Part shown: piece by piece, positions 23,001-32,515 of the stretch
How positions within the stretch are numbered: position 1 is the stretch's first letter
Layout: each line of letters starts with the position of its first letter
Source: Liolophura sinensis
Lineage: Eukaryota; Mollusca; Polyplacophora; Chitonida; Chitonidae
NCBI RefSeq assembly: GCF_032854445.1
Contig: NC_088296.1
Span: 14,826,623-14,890,622 of the forward strand
Length of the DNA: 64,000 nt
Direction: 5' to 3'
Program-made: the position numbers and the translations under genes
Notes under the pieces: model-generated
Databases searched by the model: none
What the model was told of the DNA's origin: nothing
The model's input: only the letters and a program-made list of their open reading frames with translations

Positions 23001-26000
23001 AGTGAGAGAGTTGTGTAGCTCGTAGTCATTCATTTAACCCCACTTGAAAGCTGTCATTTACTTTAGTCCATTTGATAGCAGTGATCTTTACCGTCATTCA
23101 CTGTGAAGGATTTTGCTGGGTTCGAAAACATCTGCTTCCACGCCATTCGACATTCGTCGTTTGTGCTTAATTTTCTGTACAGGGCACTTTGTGAGCTTGT
23201 GTTTCGCCACTTGCTATTTTTTGGAGCTTGTGTCGCTCATTTTCTCGTTGTGGGATTATGCACATTTCATCCCAGTTTAGTCTGAAAGTGACTTTGTGTA
23301 AACTTCCGAAAAGTGAAACATACATCAACTGCTCTGCATCACGGACGGTATTGTCAACCCGCCCACCCTGAGAAGTTACACATTTACGGGCAGTTAGGAA
23401 TAAACCACTTATCGAACTGTCATCCGTAGATTGAGAAATTCCTCTTAACTGTCGATTCCATGGACTGACTCGCCCTGTTTTGTATATTATTGTCATTCGT
23501 ATTATTTGTTTATTTTGTTCAAATATTTGTATTGAACTGATTCAAGCGTCTTCGTGTTTCTTTGTTTGATTTTGTGTAAGCCCTATCGTTGATCTGAAAG
23601 TTAAACAAGCCAGTTGTTTAACGTCATAATGGTACCCGTACAAGGTCTAATGCAAGAAAAAGATATATAAGGGTGACTGAAAAGTCTACCATTGTTCAAT
23701 TATTTGAACTGTACATTGCTTCGGTCCATGCCTTTAGCTTGTGTTATCACGCAAAATTGAAGCCCTGCAACAAATCGCTTTACCATATGTGATCTACATA
23801 TCTGTTCTCAACAGATACCGTCGGGAGATGAAATGTCACAAGACTGCGTTATTTGTGAGCAAATACTTCACTGTTAAACTGACACTCTTATGTTTATAGA
23901 GGAAGACGCCACACTGAGGTAGAGCATCACTTAAACTGCAAATAAACATGTCCACTGTGAGTGACATTCAAACCTCCTGGCAGGCGGATTCGAGCCTTTG
24001 AGCTAATTAACCAAATACGCCAACAAAGGATAGAGACTAATTTAAGACATCGCAGTATTATATGAGGTAGGCCTAACGTTTTACCGAAAAAAAAAACGGT
24101 TTACCGATAACTCCCGTTTTATGATTAGCTGAGGAAGACTGTACTTTTCCCTTCGCACGTTAATTTTCGGCGAAAAACTGTAGGTGGAACATTAAACGTT
24201 ATGCATTCTTTGCTTTATACATATAGCTGAGCATAACAAGCACCGTGCTTACTGTAATATCCGGTATTTAGCTTTAGATCATTACCAAACAAAAATATGA
24301 CGAAACAAATGGAGCTTTCTTAGATAACTCATAGCGCATCAGCTAAGATATAAAGGGAGGTAACTTAATGTCGAGATGCTGAATTCCTTATCACACGCTG
24401 ATCTCTCTTGTGAAGGCCCTAAGAAAAATCGCGCTGTACCTGCAGTTACATTGCGTTAAATGTAAAACTTTCAGCTGTGTGTTTCCGCATACAGGGATTG
24501 TACTCTTTGATAACAAACAGTTGAATACCATTAAACGTCACTATGCCATGTCAAACTTCTAGAACGCTTACAGGAAGGATGCAATATGAGACGAAATTCT
24601 TCATTTAGTTTACAATGTATGTTTACATACGATTTACTCGACAATCCCCAGTTTTATGAGTGATGGTAGCCAGGTTCTCTGGAGCAAACCAATTTTTTGA
24701 GAATTTTTCAGGCACATCACCAGCTTTCTCATCTTCCTGTCTTGTAGTATGAGTTTACACAAAAGCCTTGCATTTTACAAAAATAATTAAGCGCAATAGC
24801 GCGAAATAAAGCTGTCCGTGGCAGGCAAAGTGAAGACCGCGTCTAACAGATACATTTTCCATCTGTTTTCTTTGATGACTTAGATTTCCGCCAGGCTCTG
24901 TCCGGTTTCCTCTCACCATACTGCTGGGCCACCGTCCCTTACGTGACACGCGTAAAAATTAGTCAAATAAATATAAAGCAAATAAAGAAATCTTTGTCTC
25001 TCTGCATAAATACATGTAATAACTATATTTTACAGTAATAATTATAACCGGTGAATAACATATACTGGTAACATATAGAATTTTTGGAACATGTTTTAAT
25101 GTTATTTCCCCAGTCCGATGGTGCACCGTGTCAGATGCCGAGCAGTGGAAGTGTCAGGATATGATTGGGAACTTCACACTCAGGAGGCTCTCTCCACGAC
25201 TCGACTGTGTACAGGTACAACGTAGATCTGTACACATTGTTACAGATTACCTTTGTTTGTGTGCTTTGACTGTGTGCTTTGTTGGTGTGCTCTGTTGGTG
25301 TGTTTTGTTTGTGTACTTTGTGTGCTTTGTTGGTGTGTTTTGTTTGTGTGCTTTATTTGTGTGCTTCTTATGCAGGAATAGAGCTTTCCGAACTTCCAAT
25401 CAGGAACACGCACTGACCAAACATAAGCAGTATTGATACTGGCTGTTGCTAGGTCAACTGGGTGTCCCGCGCACTAGTTACAGATGTGCAATTTTTTGTG
25501 ACTTCACAATTGCTTTCACCGGCAATGAAATGAAAAGTAATGTTGTCACGAGAAAAGTTTATGGAACATCGGATGTGTTGGATCCATCCATTAGAGTCAT
25601 TATACGTAGATCCCACATTTCTTGGCCGGACTTGAATCTTATCCACGGATTCCCATTAACATTAATTAAGATTATTGTTTTTTTTATTATTATTTATTTG
25701 TTTAATTGGTGTTATACGCGCTTACACAAGAGTATTTCACATATACGGCAGCTGCCAGCGTTGTGGTAGGAAGAAATAAGGCAGAGACCGGGAGATCCCC
25801 ACGACCATCCACAGATGGCTTACAGACCTTCTTACTTACGACTGAAGAGGAGGCGGGCAATAGCTGGACTTTGGACCCTTAGCGATCGCAATGGCGAGAG
25901 ATTCTAGGCTGTTAAGAATATTAAAGTTAATATTTACGAAGATAGTGGCATTTTTCTGGTATTCATGTATGTATGCTTGGGTTTTTACACCCCTACCTAT

Positions 26001-29000
26001 TTCTTTTTTTTTTTTTTTGCTAAATGGCAACGACACTTATATGTGCGGAAATACACTGTAGTCTTGTAGCAGCACAAGTATTTGTCGTGTTATACAAACA
26101 GCTACACGTTATGATAGAAGACATGCGCCATGATTGGATTTTTTCATAAGCGATTATTCATTTATTTCGAATTTCTTATACATAACACAAAAAATCACTA
26201 ACTGATCGAGGAATTGCCTATATTTATTTGAATTTTCTCCACGGCCAAAAGGTTTAATATCTTACAGAAGATGCTTCGCTTCATTAAAATGTGTTTTTTA
26301 TGGTGCATAAAACAACTATCAAATCAATAAATGAAACATTTCCGGCAGGCTCGTCACCGGTATGAGTGCATGAGGTGGATACGTGAGGGCAGAGCTGATC
26401 TGGTCAGGGTAGATGACACGGACCTGTTTGCCGCAGGAACTTTTTACAACCTTACTCCCGTCGTGGCGGAGAAATACAACAGAGGTATGTAATGCGAGTG
26501 CCGGCTGCTTTTAGCTGCACTTTGTTTTACCTGGAAACACTAACCCCAGTTATTGTAAAATTAAACTACAGAAAACAAATGTATTGACCTTCATTTAAAA
26601 CACGATTCTCTTATTTATAATGTTTCTTAAATGCTCCTGATGTGATGCATTTGAAAATGCAGAATATAGATTAATATTCATTCATGCCAATATTTCACTC
26701 ATTCGATGTCGGTTAACGTTCTTGTGAGAACCCACACACATCCGCATGGTGTTTGCAAACTCTTCCACGTGCGATCAGCACAAGACAGCGTAAAATGGAC
26801 TTGACATCATCTGCATTGTATAGGGCTTCGCACTGCTCTAGCACGCCAACAACTCTGCTCACTTCCTATACTATCCCAATGCATTGACGTAAAGAAACTG
26901 TTTTACCTTTCTGTTTGGGACAGTTCGTGGAGAAGCAGCATTCCGCTATAAGGCTGTAGCTCTGATCAAAGCTGGTGGGCCCGTCACTTCGTTGGATGCT
27001 CTGCGAGGCCGGAAGTCTTGTCATACCGGCGTGGGGAAAACTTCCGGTTGGGTGGTTCCGGTAGCAAATCTCGTTACTAAGGGTTTAATGACGATTCAAG
27101 ATTGTGAAGGTTCTGTAAAGGCCGTAGGAGATTTTTTCAGCGAGAGCTGCGCGCCAGGAGCCATGGATCCGCAGAACAACCCAAACGGTGAAATCGATGC
27201 AATGTTCTAATACACCTACATCAAAGCTTAGCCCTGCCCTAGTCCTCAACTGATTGATCTTTGAATACAGTGATCCGTCGTACTAACTCTATGATAAGTG
27301 CACCATATATTACACGTTAGGTAGCAGTAAGATGACAAAGATTCCAGTTAAGTATGGATGCATGTACATGATGCATCACTGTCTCGTTCATTTTATATCT
27401 GGGGTGTTTTGCTCATTCTCCTATAAAGAAATACCGCGGTATTACCGTAAAACCAGTTTATAGATGCATCCTATGGTACAAATACATATATATGTGTATG
27501 CATGGTTCAAATTTATGTACATGTATAAGTATCCATGGTACAAAGTAACCGTGGTCAGAAGTTTGCAATGATAAACCTTGTTGTAAACATGGTAAAACGT
27601 AAGAGGACCATAAGGCTTACTTATTTTATTTATATTTCGAAAGGCAAAAACAAGAAACAGTTAACAATAATGAATTATTGCATTTTTCACGCAGGTAACA
27701 ATCCGAGCAATGTGTGTGCGTTGTGCCAAAACCCCAGAGCGTGTTCGGAAGCCGATGTGTACTCGGGTTATCTCGGCGCTTTCCGATGCCTGCACGAAGG
27801 TGGCGGAGAGGTGGCTTTCGTTACGCACACGACATTAAATGACGCTACAGCGTATTACGTTAACCGAGAACTGACACCTCCACGTCAGGAGGATTTTCGA
27901 CTTCTGTGTCCTGACGGTCGAGTAGAGGAAGTGGCTAACTGGGCAAATTGTAGCTGGGCCACACGTCCTTCTGATACTATAGTGACGTCTGCAGCTAAGG
28001 TAGGGCGAATCTTATAGATTTCTTTATTTTATCGATGTCGCATTTGAGGTATTTTCGCTTTAAAGTGGTAATCAGTATGATTGCTAAAAAACCAATCCAT
28101 TTTGCCACGAAGAGGACTGCCTGACGAACGCATTGACCTAAATTTACTAGTTGGAAAATTAACTAGATAGAGCGGTATGTGGACCTACCACATGTGGTTA
28201 GCATGTCAGTGCGGGTCAATCAGCTATGGGCTTCTCACCAATGCAGTCGCCGTAAGTTCAGGATCCGCTCATGCTGGTATCCGCTCCCAAGTTCTGCATG
28301 CATCGTGCACACTTCTGCCCGAAGTCCTCTCATCATAAAACTGACTGCCTGAGAGTAAGTGAAATATTCCTAAGTAGTCATTCAAATAATTAAATACTAC
28401 CTGTTCCCCATTGTCTTATGTTTTGTGTATGTGGGTAGATCTCACAGAGCGATGACGAACGTGTACAATGCCCTCTCTGATGGTATCGTAAAGCCTAAAT
28501 AATGCACTCTGAGTTGTGTACCCACAACTTGCGGACATGGCCAAATTGTACAACAGTGTTTGCGTTAATACTGTATCGTTTTGAAATGTTTGTGTTTGTG
28601 TCCCGTCATACTATTAGTGCTCTTCGCATTACTTTCCACCATCTATGCTATGCTGGACAGATGACAAATCGTCATTTAAGTAGTGCACTCTGATTTGTGT
28701 CCCTACAGTCAAGGTACATCACAAACTTCACTGGAGTGCTTGCTATGAAGGTGTATTTGTGCCTTGTGTATTTTTAATAGCTCATAGAGCTGACAAGTTT
28801 GTATGGAAGCGCTCTTGTTCCCACCATATTGTTTTAACTATATGGTTCCTTTCTGGCCTTAAGTGGGAAGCTATGGTTCTTCCCTCGGGCTGTGCGCGGT
28901 TTCCTCTCAGCGCAATGCTGGCCGCCATCGTAATAGTGAAATAGTAAAATACCAATCAAATAAATAAATAAATAACTACAAAGTGCCACATGTATCTGTG

Positions 29001-31960
29001 TACTTTTAGCCCAGAGAGATGACAAGCTTGTACCGGAGTGTTCTAGTCCGTGCAGCCAGGTTCTTCGGCCCCGGAAGTCGAGAGTTCCGGATGTTCAACT
29101 CAGCGAATTATGGTGGAGAAAATCTCATCTTCAGCGACAGGACCCGTGTACTGGAGGGGCTAGACCCTGATGAGGGTTACCGTCAACAGATGGGTAAGGG
29201 TGGGGGAATATAACAGGTAGAGCCTTTATCTGTATTACCATCGATGCATAAGTGTATCGGTAAATAACACACGCAGCCTTGATCTGGGCTACCGTCAACC
29301 GATTGGTAAGTGTATGGGTAGTAACAGGTACAGCCCTGATCTGTATGGGTAAATAACACACACAGCCTTGATCTCGTAAGTGTGTGGGTAAATAACAGGT
29401 AAAGCCCTGATCTGTGTTACCTTCGACAGATTGGTAAGTGTGCATATAAATAACAGGTATAGCCCTGATCTGTGTTGCCCTCAACAGATGGGTAGGTGGG
29501 TGGGTAAATAACAGGTATAGCTTTGCTCTATTTGTTACCGAATGTGGCAAAATGGTCGACATTGCAGCTATGAAAATTGTTGAGTAGTTGGGCAACAATT
29601 AAATAAATGAAAAAGGCTAAGGTCTAATGAAAATAACTGATGACCGGGCAAGGAATATATAGAGAATATGAAGGTTGTAAATTTATGAAAGATTTCATTT
29701 CTATTTCATAGATGCCGGTTATTTAGCTACCATGTATAACTACACAAACTGCCGCACAAAGATGAGACTGTGCATGACTTCGGCTGGAGAGGAAGTCAAG
29801 TGTAAAGACATGCAGGCGGCGTACTTGGCGAACAGAATCACGCGAGATTTGAGCTGCGTGAGAGCCGGAAGTGCTGAACAGTGTCTGAACAAACTTAATC
29901 AAAAAGAGGCTGATTTAATGTCAGCGGGTGGCTCAGACATTTACAAAGGTGGACGGTAAGTGCAATACATTTTGTAATTGCGCGCAAACGAGCTAGGTAT
30001 GTTGTCCCAAAAGTCAAGATAGCATGAAGAGGGTGCCTCACTCCATTAGTCATTCTCCGTGCGTATTATCAGTGACTTTACGTGAATGTGCCTGGCCAGT
30101 ACATCATTGTTTTAAATCATATACATCTGACCTGGTTTTCGAAATCATACATAGCTGGGATATATATTCTCCAACACAGTCGTAGAAATGTAGACTTAAG
30201 CTCTGAATCAGAGTTTAATTCGGGTAAAACTGGATTAACTTTGCCCTATTCAACATCTGCAATAAATAACGTAGCTTTTGATTTTAATTCGCTTTGCGCT
30301 TGAAAAGTCGAACGCCATATATGCCAGAAAGCTTGTCATTCAGTTGTGAAATGCCGCTGGTTTATTTTGTGCTCTCCGCCATTCTCTACTGCCATCGTGG
30401 AAGTAAAGTAGACTTCTGTACAGCATGAAACTCCTATCCATTGTTTATCTTTTTAATTTTCGTGTTTTCCGTTCGCAGATATTATAACACTGTTCCGATA
30501 GCCTCAGAGAGTTCCCAAACAACAGGGGATGGTGAGGACGGTTACTGGGGGGTGGCAGTCGTCAGGAAAGACAATAACGACATCGACATCAATAATCTGA
30601 AGGGTGAAACACTACCTTATTTTTTCATGTTTTTTTTTTTTTTTTTTTTTTACAAATAAAACCTTGCACCAGTTCATTTTTAACTCAGTGCACAACATAA
30701 ATGTACAAATGCCGCCATGTTGGTGGCCACTTGGACGACAAACCCGCATCGGTACTGATATTTGGCTAAATGCAGTAGATCTAATTATTTATTGTTCTTT
30801 GTGAAAGAAAGCGGTGAGTAACTCTTTGGACATGCTCTTATCAACTGAGGACCATTATATGGTGTTCACATCTGTATGTCACATGTCGGAATGTACGTCA
30901 GTATCTTCACTTGCCAACAGTCGCCGGTTTTACCCGAACGTTTCCGTCACCCATATAACTAAACTCGATCACACAAGGCCAAAGATTTTAAGTAGTACCA
31001 AAGAAGCATTTACGTGTTCATTTGAACGGTGTTTTACGATGTGTTCAAAAATATTTCACTTATACGATAGCGGCCAGCATTATGGTAGGAGAAGGCCGGG
31101 TTACTACTACCTATAACTGCCCTTTATTGTTATTGCTTTTATTTTCAGGGAAAACGTCTTGCCACACTGGTATAGGGAAAAGTGTTGGTTGGAATATCCC
31201 TATCGGCTTGTTGGTGTCCAAGGGGGAGATAACCGAACAAGCTTGCGACGTGCCCAGATCTGTCGGGGAGTTCTTTAGCCGCAGCTGCATTCCCGGTGCG
31301 CTGGATTCGAAATACAATCCAAAGGGAGACAATCCGAGTACTATGTGTTCCATGTGCGGCGGTGCGGACAAGTGTGCCAGAAATAGCAGTAATCCGTTTT
31401 ATTCGTACAATGGAGCATTTCGCTGTTTCATTCAGTTTAATGCTGATGTTGCGTTCGTTGCACATACGACCGTTCCACTGAATACAGACGGGCGCAATCC
31501 CCAACCCTGGGCCCGGAACCGAAGGTCACGTGACTTCGAACTACTGTGCCAGGATGGAAGCCGACAGCCAGTCACAAGCTGGCGCACGTGCAATCTCGGA
31601 AGAGTTCCGCCGCACGCCATTTTGACTCACAGTGACGTCTCTAGTGAAACGCGCAGGTATTTCTACGATGTCCTCCAGACGGCGCAGTTACAATTTGGCA
31701 ACGACACCAACGTGAAATTTAAAATGTTTGATTCGCCCTCAAATTCTTCCAATGAAATTTTTAAAGACGACACAGTATGGCTTCGCTGGATTTCTCTTGA
31801 GCGTCAAAACTACGAGGAAATCCTAGGTGAAGACTATCTCAACACGCTTACCGCCTTGGACATTCGCCAATGTACAAGTTCGTCTCAAAAACTGAATTCC
31901 ACTGGAATGGTTTTTGTACTTTGTTCTTTGCTTTTGGTGTTTTCTGGTCTCCCTGTTTAA
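20022..31960 (+). CDS. MELTF: Melanotransferrin-like two-lobed transferrin, GPI-anchored (9 coding exons)
   Basis: Spliced CDS: 20022-20091, 25114-25214, 26349-26484, 26924-27187, 27695-27999, 29010-29193, 29712-29955, 30479-30603, 31149-31960. All introns are GT-AG and all phases agree, giving about 746 residues (human melanotransferrin is about 738). Residues 1-20 are a signal peptide. The N-lobe starts at IRWCTVSDAEQWKC (24-37) and the C-lobe at MRLCMTSAGEEVKC (371-384). Both lobes have the SCHTG anion-site motif (134-138, 480-484) and a GAFRC motif (218-222, 565-569). The last 18 residues are hydrophobic after a small-residue stretch, as in a GPI-anchor signal. Transferrin-family lobes bind ferric iron with carbonate. 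By alignment the N-lobe keeps D79, Y111 and Y216 but has D284 in place of His. The C-lobe keeps Y457, Y563 and H632 but has G426 in place of Asp. Lys (141, 487) replaces the anion-site Arg in both. Cell-surface location is inferred; iron binding is uncertain. The MELTF symbol marks family resemblance, not proven orthology. Confidence 0.93.
20283..20395 (+). mobile_element. SINE 5' half in intron 1
   Basis: tRNA-like head (CCGTGGCTCAGTTAGCGC) through GAGTTCAAGTCCAGCTCC to CCGTACGTAGGAAA, then the match stops. A degraded 3' half may lie at 20520-20680. Confidence 0.8.
20976..21154 (+). mobile_element. Degenerate SINE in intron 1
   Basis: GCGCGGCGCAATGAC, then CTCCGGCCATACACGAGAAG, CCCACCATAAAGCTGG and a (AAAT)n tail. 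Internal parts are deleted. Confidence 0.65.
21830..22290 (+). repeat. Dispersed repeat, copy 1 (inverted relative to 42480-42965)
   Basis: About 460 bases match the reverse complement of 42480-42965 over most of their length. Matching blocks include GAAGTATAAAA, CTGTAAATTTCCAAATC and AGTATAAAACTTGGT in this copy. Between about 22203 and 22285 the blocks are CATCCTTCATAGTACAGTG and TTTCGAATCTTAG. No coding content. Possibly an uncharacterised non-autonomous transposon. Confidence 0.75.
22474..22606 (-). mobile_element. SINE 3' half in intron 1, reverse orientation
   Basis: Reverse-oriented tail (TTTATTTATTTGATTTG), CGCCGTACTCAAGGAC, CAGCATAATGG and ACCCCACGACCACC blocks. Confidence 0.72.
22745..23640. 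other. Unassigned intron 1 stretch, weakly LTR-like
   Basis: T-rich DNA with a perfect 9-bp stem hairpin at 23600-23622 (GTTAAACAA/TTGTTTAAC, 5-base loop), followed at 23630 by TGGTACCCGTAC, which could resemble a primer-binding site. No second LTR or internal domain is present. Confidence 0.2.
24884..24988 (+). mobile_element. SINE 3' fragment in intron 1
   Basis: GGCTCTGTCCGGTTTCCTCT, CACCATACTGCTGG and an AGTCAAATAAATA end. Confidence 0.6.
25114..25214 (+). CDS. MELTF: Exon 2: start of N-lobe
   Basis: The acceptor is a CAG at 25111-25113. The exon encodes IRWCTVSDAEQWKC and runs to DCVQ (residues 24-57). This is the classic first strand of a transferrin lobe, with its paired cysteines (C27, C37) and a glycosylation sequon at N43. 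The donor GTACAA at 25215 is weaker than the other donors in the gene. The exon ends in phase 0, and exon 3 continues in frame. Confidence 0.92.
25254..25370 (+). repeat. GT-rich short tandem repeat just after exon 2
   Basis: Imperfect tandem units of about 11-14 bp built on TGTGCTTTGTTGG, starting some 40 bases after the exon 2 donor, in intron 2. Confidence 0.75.
25678..25828 (-). mobile_element. SINE 3' half in intron 2, reverse orientation
   Basis: Reverse tail (TTATTTATTTG), TTTAATTGGTGTTATACGC, AGAGTATTTCACATATACGG, CAGCGTTGTGG and CCCCACGACCATCC blocks. Confidence 0.7.
26349..26484 (+). CDS. MELTF: Exon 3: N-lobe with first iron ligand (Asp)
   Basis: Encodes residues 58-102, from ARHRYEC to EKYNR. 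The segment ADLVRVDDTDLFAAG aligns with the transferrin strand carrying the Asp iron ligand, placing that ligand at D79. PVVAEKY is also typical of the family. Sequon at N91. The donor is GTATGT at 26485; the exon ends in phase 1. Confidence 0.93.
26924..27187 (+). CDS. MELTF: Exon 4: N-lobe with Tyr ligand and anion site
   Basis: Encodes residues 103-190. RYKAVALIK places the second ligand at Y111. SCHTGVGKTSGW is the carbonate site, with Thr137 kept and Lys141 where Arg is usual. The family segment ending SESCAPGA follows. The donor GTGAAA at 27188 keeps phase 1 into exon 5. Reading through that donor meets a stop at 27208-27210. Confidence 0.94.
27695..27999 (+). CDS. MELTF: Exon 5: N-lobe with third ligand, His ligand replaced
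   Basis: Encodes residues 191-292. VCALC, then SGYLGAFRCL with the ligand Y216, then EVAFVTHTT and DFRLLCPDG are all transferrin-family blocks. The segment NCSWATRPSDTIV aligns with the family block that ends PSHAV or PAHAV, so the expected His is Asp284. Sequon at N275. Donor GTAGGG at 28000, phase 0. Confidence 0.94.
28185..28400 (+). mobile_element. Degenerate near-full SINE in intron 5
   Basis: Head remnants (GTGGTTAGCATG), CTTCTCACCAATGCAGTCGC, GTAAGTTCAGG, CTCATGCTGG and AGTGAAATATTCCTAAGTAG, ending in an AAATAATTAAATA tail. Confidence 0.6.
28863..28975 (+). mobile_element. SINE 3' part in intron 5
   Basis: GGGCTGTGCGCGGTTTCCTC, GCAATGCTGGCCGCCATCGT and ACCAATCAAATAAATAAATA. It sits between the last degenerate copy of the exon 6 edge and exon 6 itself. 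Confidence 0.72.
29010..29193 (+). CDS. MELTF: Exon 6: end of N-lobe and hinge
   Basis: Encodes residues 293-353 from PREMTSLYRS through FRMFNSANYGGENLIFSD to the YRQQM end. It corresponds to the N-lobe C-terminal segment of melanotransferrins. The acceptor after a T-rich tract at 29001-29009 gives phase 0; AG dinucleotides at 29013-29018 are alternatives that would shorten the exon. The donor is GTAAGG at 29194. Degenerate copies of both edges of this exon lie in the flanking introns (see findings). Confidence 0.9.
29194..29711 (+). repeat. Intron 6 minisatellite of about 58 bp derived from the exon 6 donor junction
   Basis: Imperfect units begin at 29221, 29275, 29332, 29364, 29403, 29461 and 29519. 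The two best adjacent steps are exactly 58 bp. Units starting at 29332 and 29364 are shortened. Full units contain a match to the last ~30 bases of exon 6 and its 5' splice site, followed by the start of the intron. The array occupies about 29221-29540. The rest of the intron is unremarkable. Confidence 0.8.
29712..29955 (+). CDS. MELTF: Exon 7: start of C-lobe, Asp ligand lost
   Basis: Encodes residues 354-434. It starts with the inter-lobe segment DAGYLATM, then MRLCMTSAGEEVKC, the cysteine pattern that opens a lobe. EADLMSAGGSDIY aligns with the Asp-ligand strand of exon 3 but has Gly426 at the ligand position. Sequon at N363. The donor is GTAAGT at 29956, phase 2. Confidence 0.93.
30479..30603 (+). 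CDS. MELTF: Exon 8: C-lobe with Tyr ligand
   Basis: Encodes residues 435-476. GYWGVAVVRKDN matches the family strand carrying the Tyr ligand (Y457). INNLKG leads directly into the GKTSCHTG motif of exon 9. Phase 2 in and phase 1 out. The donor is GTGAAA at 30604. Confidence 0.92.
31030..31105 (-). mobile_element. SINE fragment in intron 8, reverse orientation
   Basis: AATATTTCACTTATACGATA, GCGGCCAGCATTATGG and GGCCGGG blocks just upstream of exon 9. The open frame that starts at 31022 begins inside this fragment and is not the true exon start. Confidence 0.55.
31149..31960 (+). CDS. MELTF: Exon 9: rest of C-lobe and GPI-type tail
   Basis: A long terminal exon encoding residues 477-746. It holds SCHTGIGKSVGW (T483, K487 for Arg), SYNGAFRC (Y563), DVAFVAHTT, DFELLCQDG and RVPPHAIL (H632), then the lobe-closing segment with FKMFDS and GEDYLNTL. 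After C718 comes a Ser-rich stretch and a hydrophobic end (VFVLCSLLLVFSG) reaching the stop at 31958. No charged residue follows the hydrophobic run, which fits a GPI signal rather than a transmembrane anchor with a cytoplasmic tail. The attachment residue is not certain. Confidence 0.96.
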
Positions 31961-32515
31961 CATTGACCTGAACTTTGTAAGATTAACTTTAAGATACAAA
32001 ATTGGTTATGCATATATTTGTTCCCGCGTTGGATTTTGTACAGTCTAGTCCAATGAAGTATATGCGACTGGAAAAGCTCCCTCGCACATTCCAATCGGGT
32101 TGGTGGCAAAATTCTCGTCATACATCTCTGAACAGTACGCCACGAAACACATGGAAAGTACGTTGCTTTCTCCAGTAACATGAAAGAGAACATCAAATTA
32201 ATTCAGCGTCAATCGATTAATCCTCACTTTTTCCGCACTTCAATCAATTACAGTAAAAATGCTTAACTCTAGGGTGTTTTTAACGATAGTTTTAAAAAAA
32301 AACGAATGCCTGTGACTTTAGACTATTATCTTGTGCAGTGCTACCTGGTGAAGTTTTTGGTGTAATGTATGTATGCACTTTCGTACACAGGCTAACGTTC
32401 CAACGTTAAATACATGTGCACGATTTGAAATGAAACCTACAGGTAGGAGGGTGAGCCACAAGAAGTAATATACATGAATTCTACAGGTATAATAAAGTAA
32501 TTAAAGAAGTTTTAG
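31961..32515 (+). promoter_or_regulatory. 3' UTR and polyadenylation signal
   Basis: After the stop codon the first good AATAAA is at 32491-32496, followed by a T- and GT-rich stretch around 32525-32585 that could be the downstream element. This implies a 3' UTR of about 550 bases. A CAGTGC motif at 32336 resembles an iron-responsive-element loop, but its stem is poor (see rejected items). Confidence 0.5.

Larger units (their letters stand above)
20092..25113 (+). other. Intron 1 (about 5.0 kb)
   Basis: The longest intron of the gene. It holds SINE pieces in both orientations, one copy of a dispersed repeat (21830-22290), an LTR-like but unproven stretch (22745-23640) and a perfect 9-bp hairpin at 23600-23622. 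No coding exon is evident in it. Confidence 0.7.
28000..29009 (+). other. Intron 5 with degenerate copies of the exon 6 acceptor region
   Basis: Between a degenerate SINE (28185-28400) and a SINE tail (28863-28975), the intron carries several imperfect copies of the exon 6 intron-exon junction. These lie at about 28437-28470, 28501-28570, 28655-28675, 28683-28745 and 28757-28830. They align by eye with 28983-29050. Confidence 0.6.

Noticed and set aside
27535-27694. Open frame upstream of exon 5
   Set aside because: Intron sequence in frame with the exon by chance. The acceptor at 27691-27694 restores the family alignment from GNNPSNVC.
31022-31148. Open frame start upstream of exon 9
   Set aside because: The frame runs backwards from exon 9 through the acceptor into a SINE fragment. 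Phase from exon 8 and family alignment place the exon start at 31149.
32320-32350. Iron-responsive element in the 3' UTR (CAGTGC loop with a C six bases upstream)
   Set aside because: Only three of the five upper-stem positions can pair, one of them a wobble. A real element needs a stable five-pair stem.
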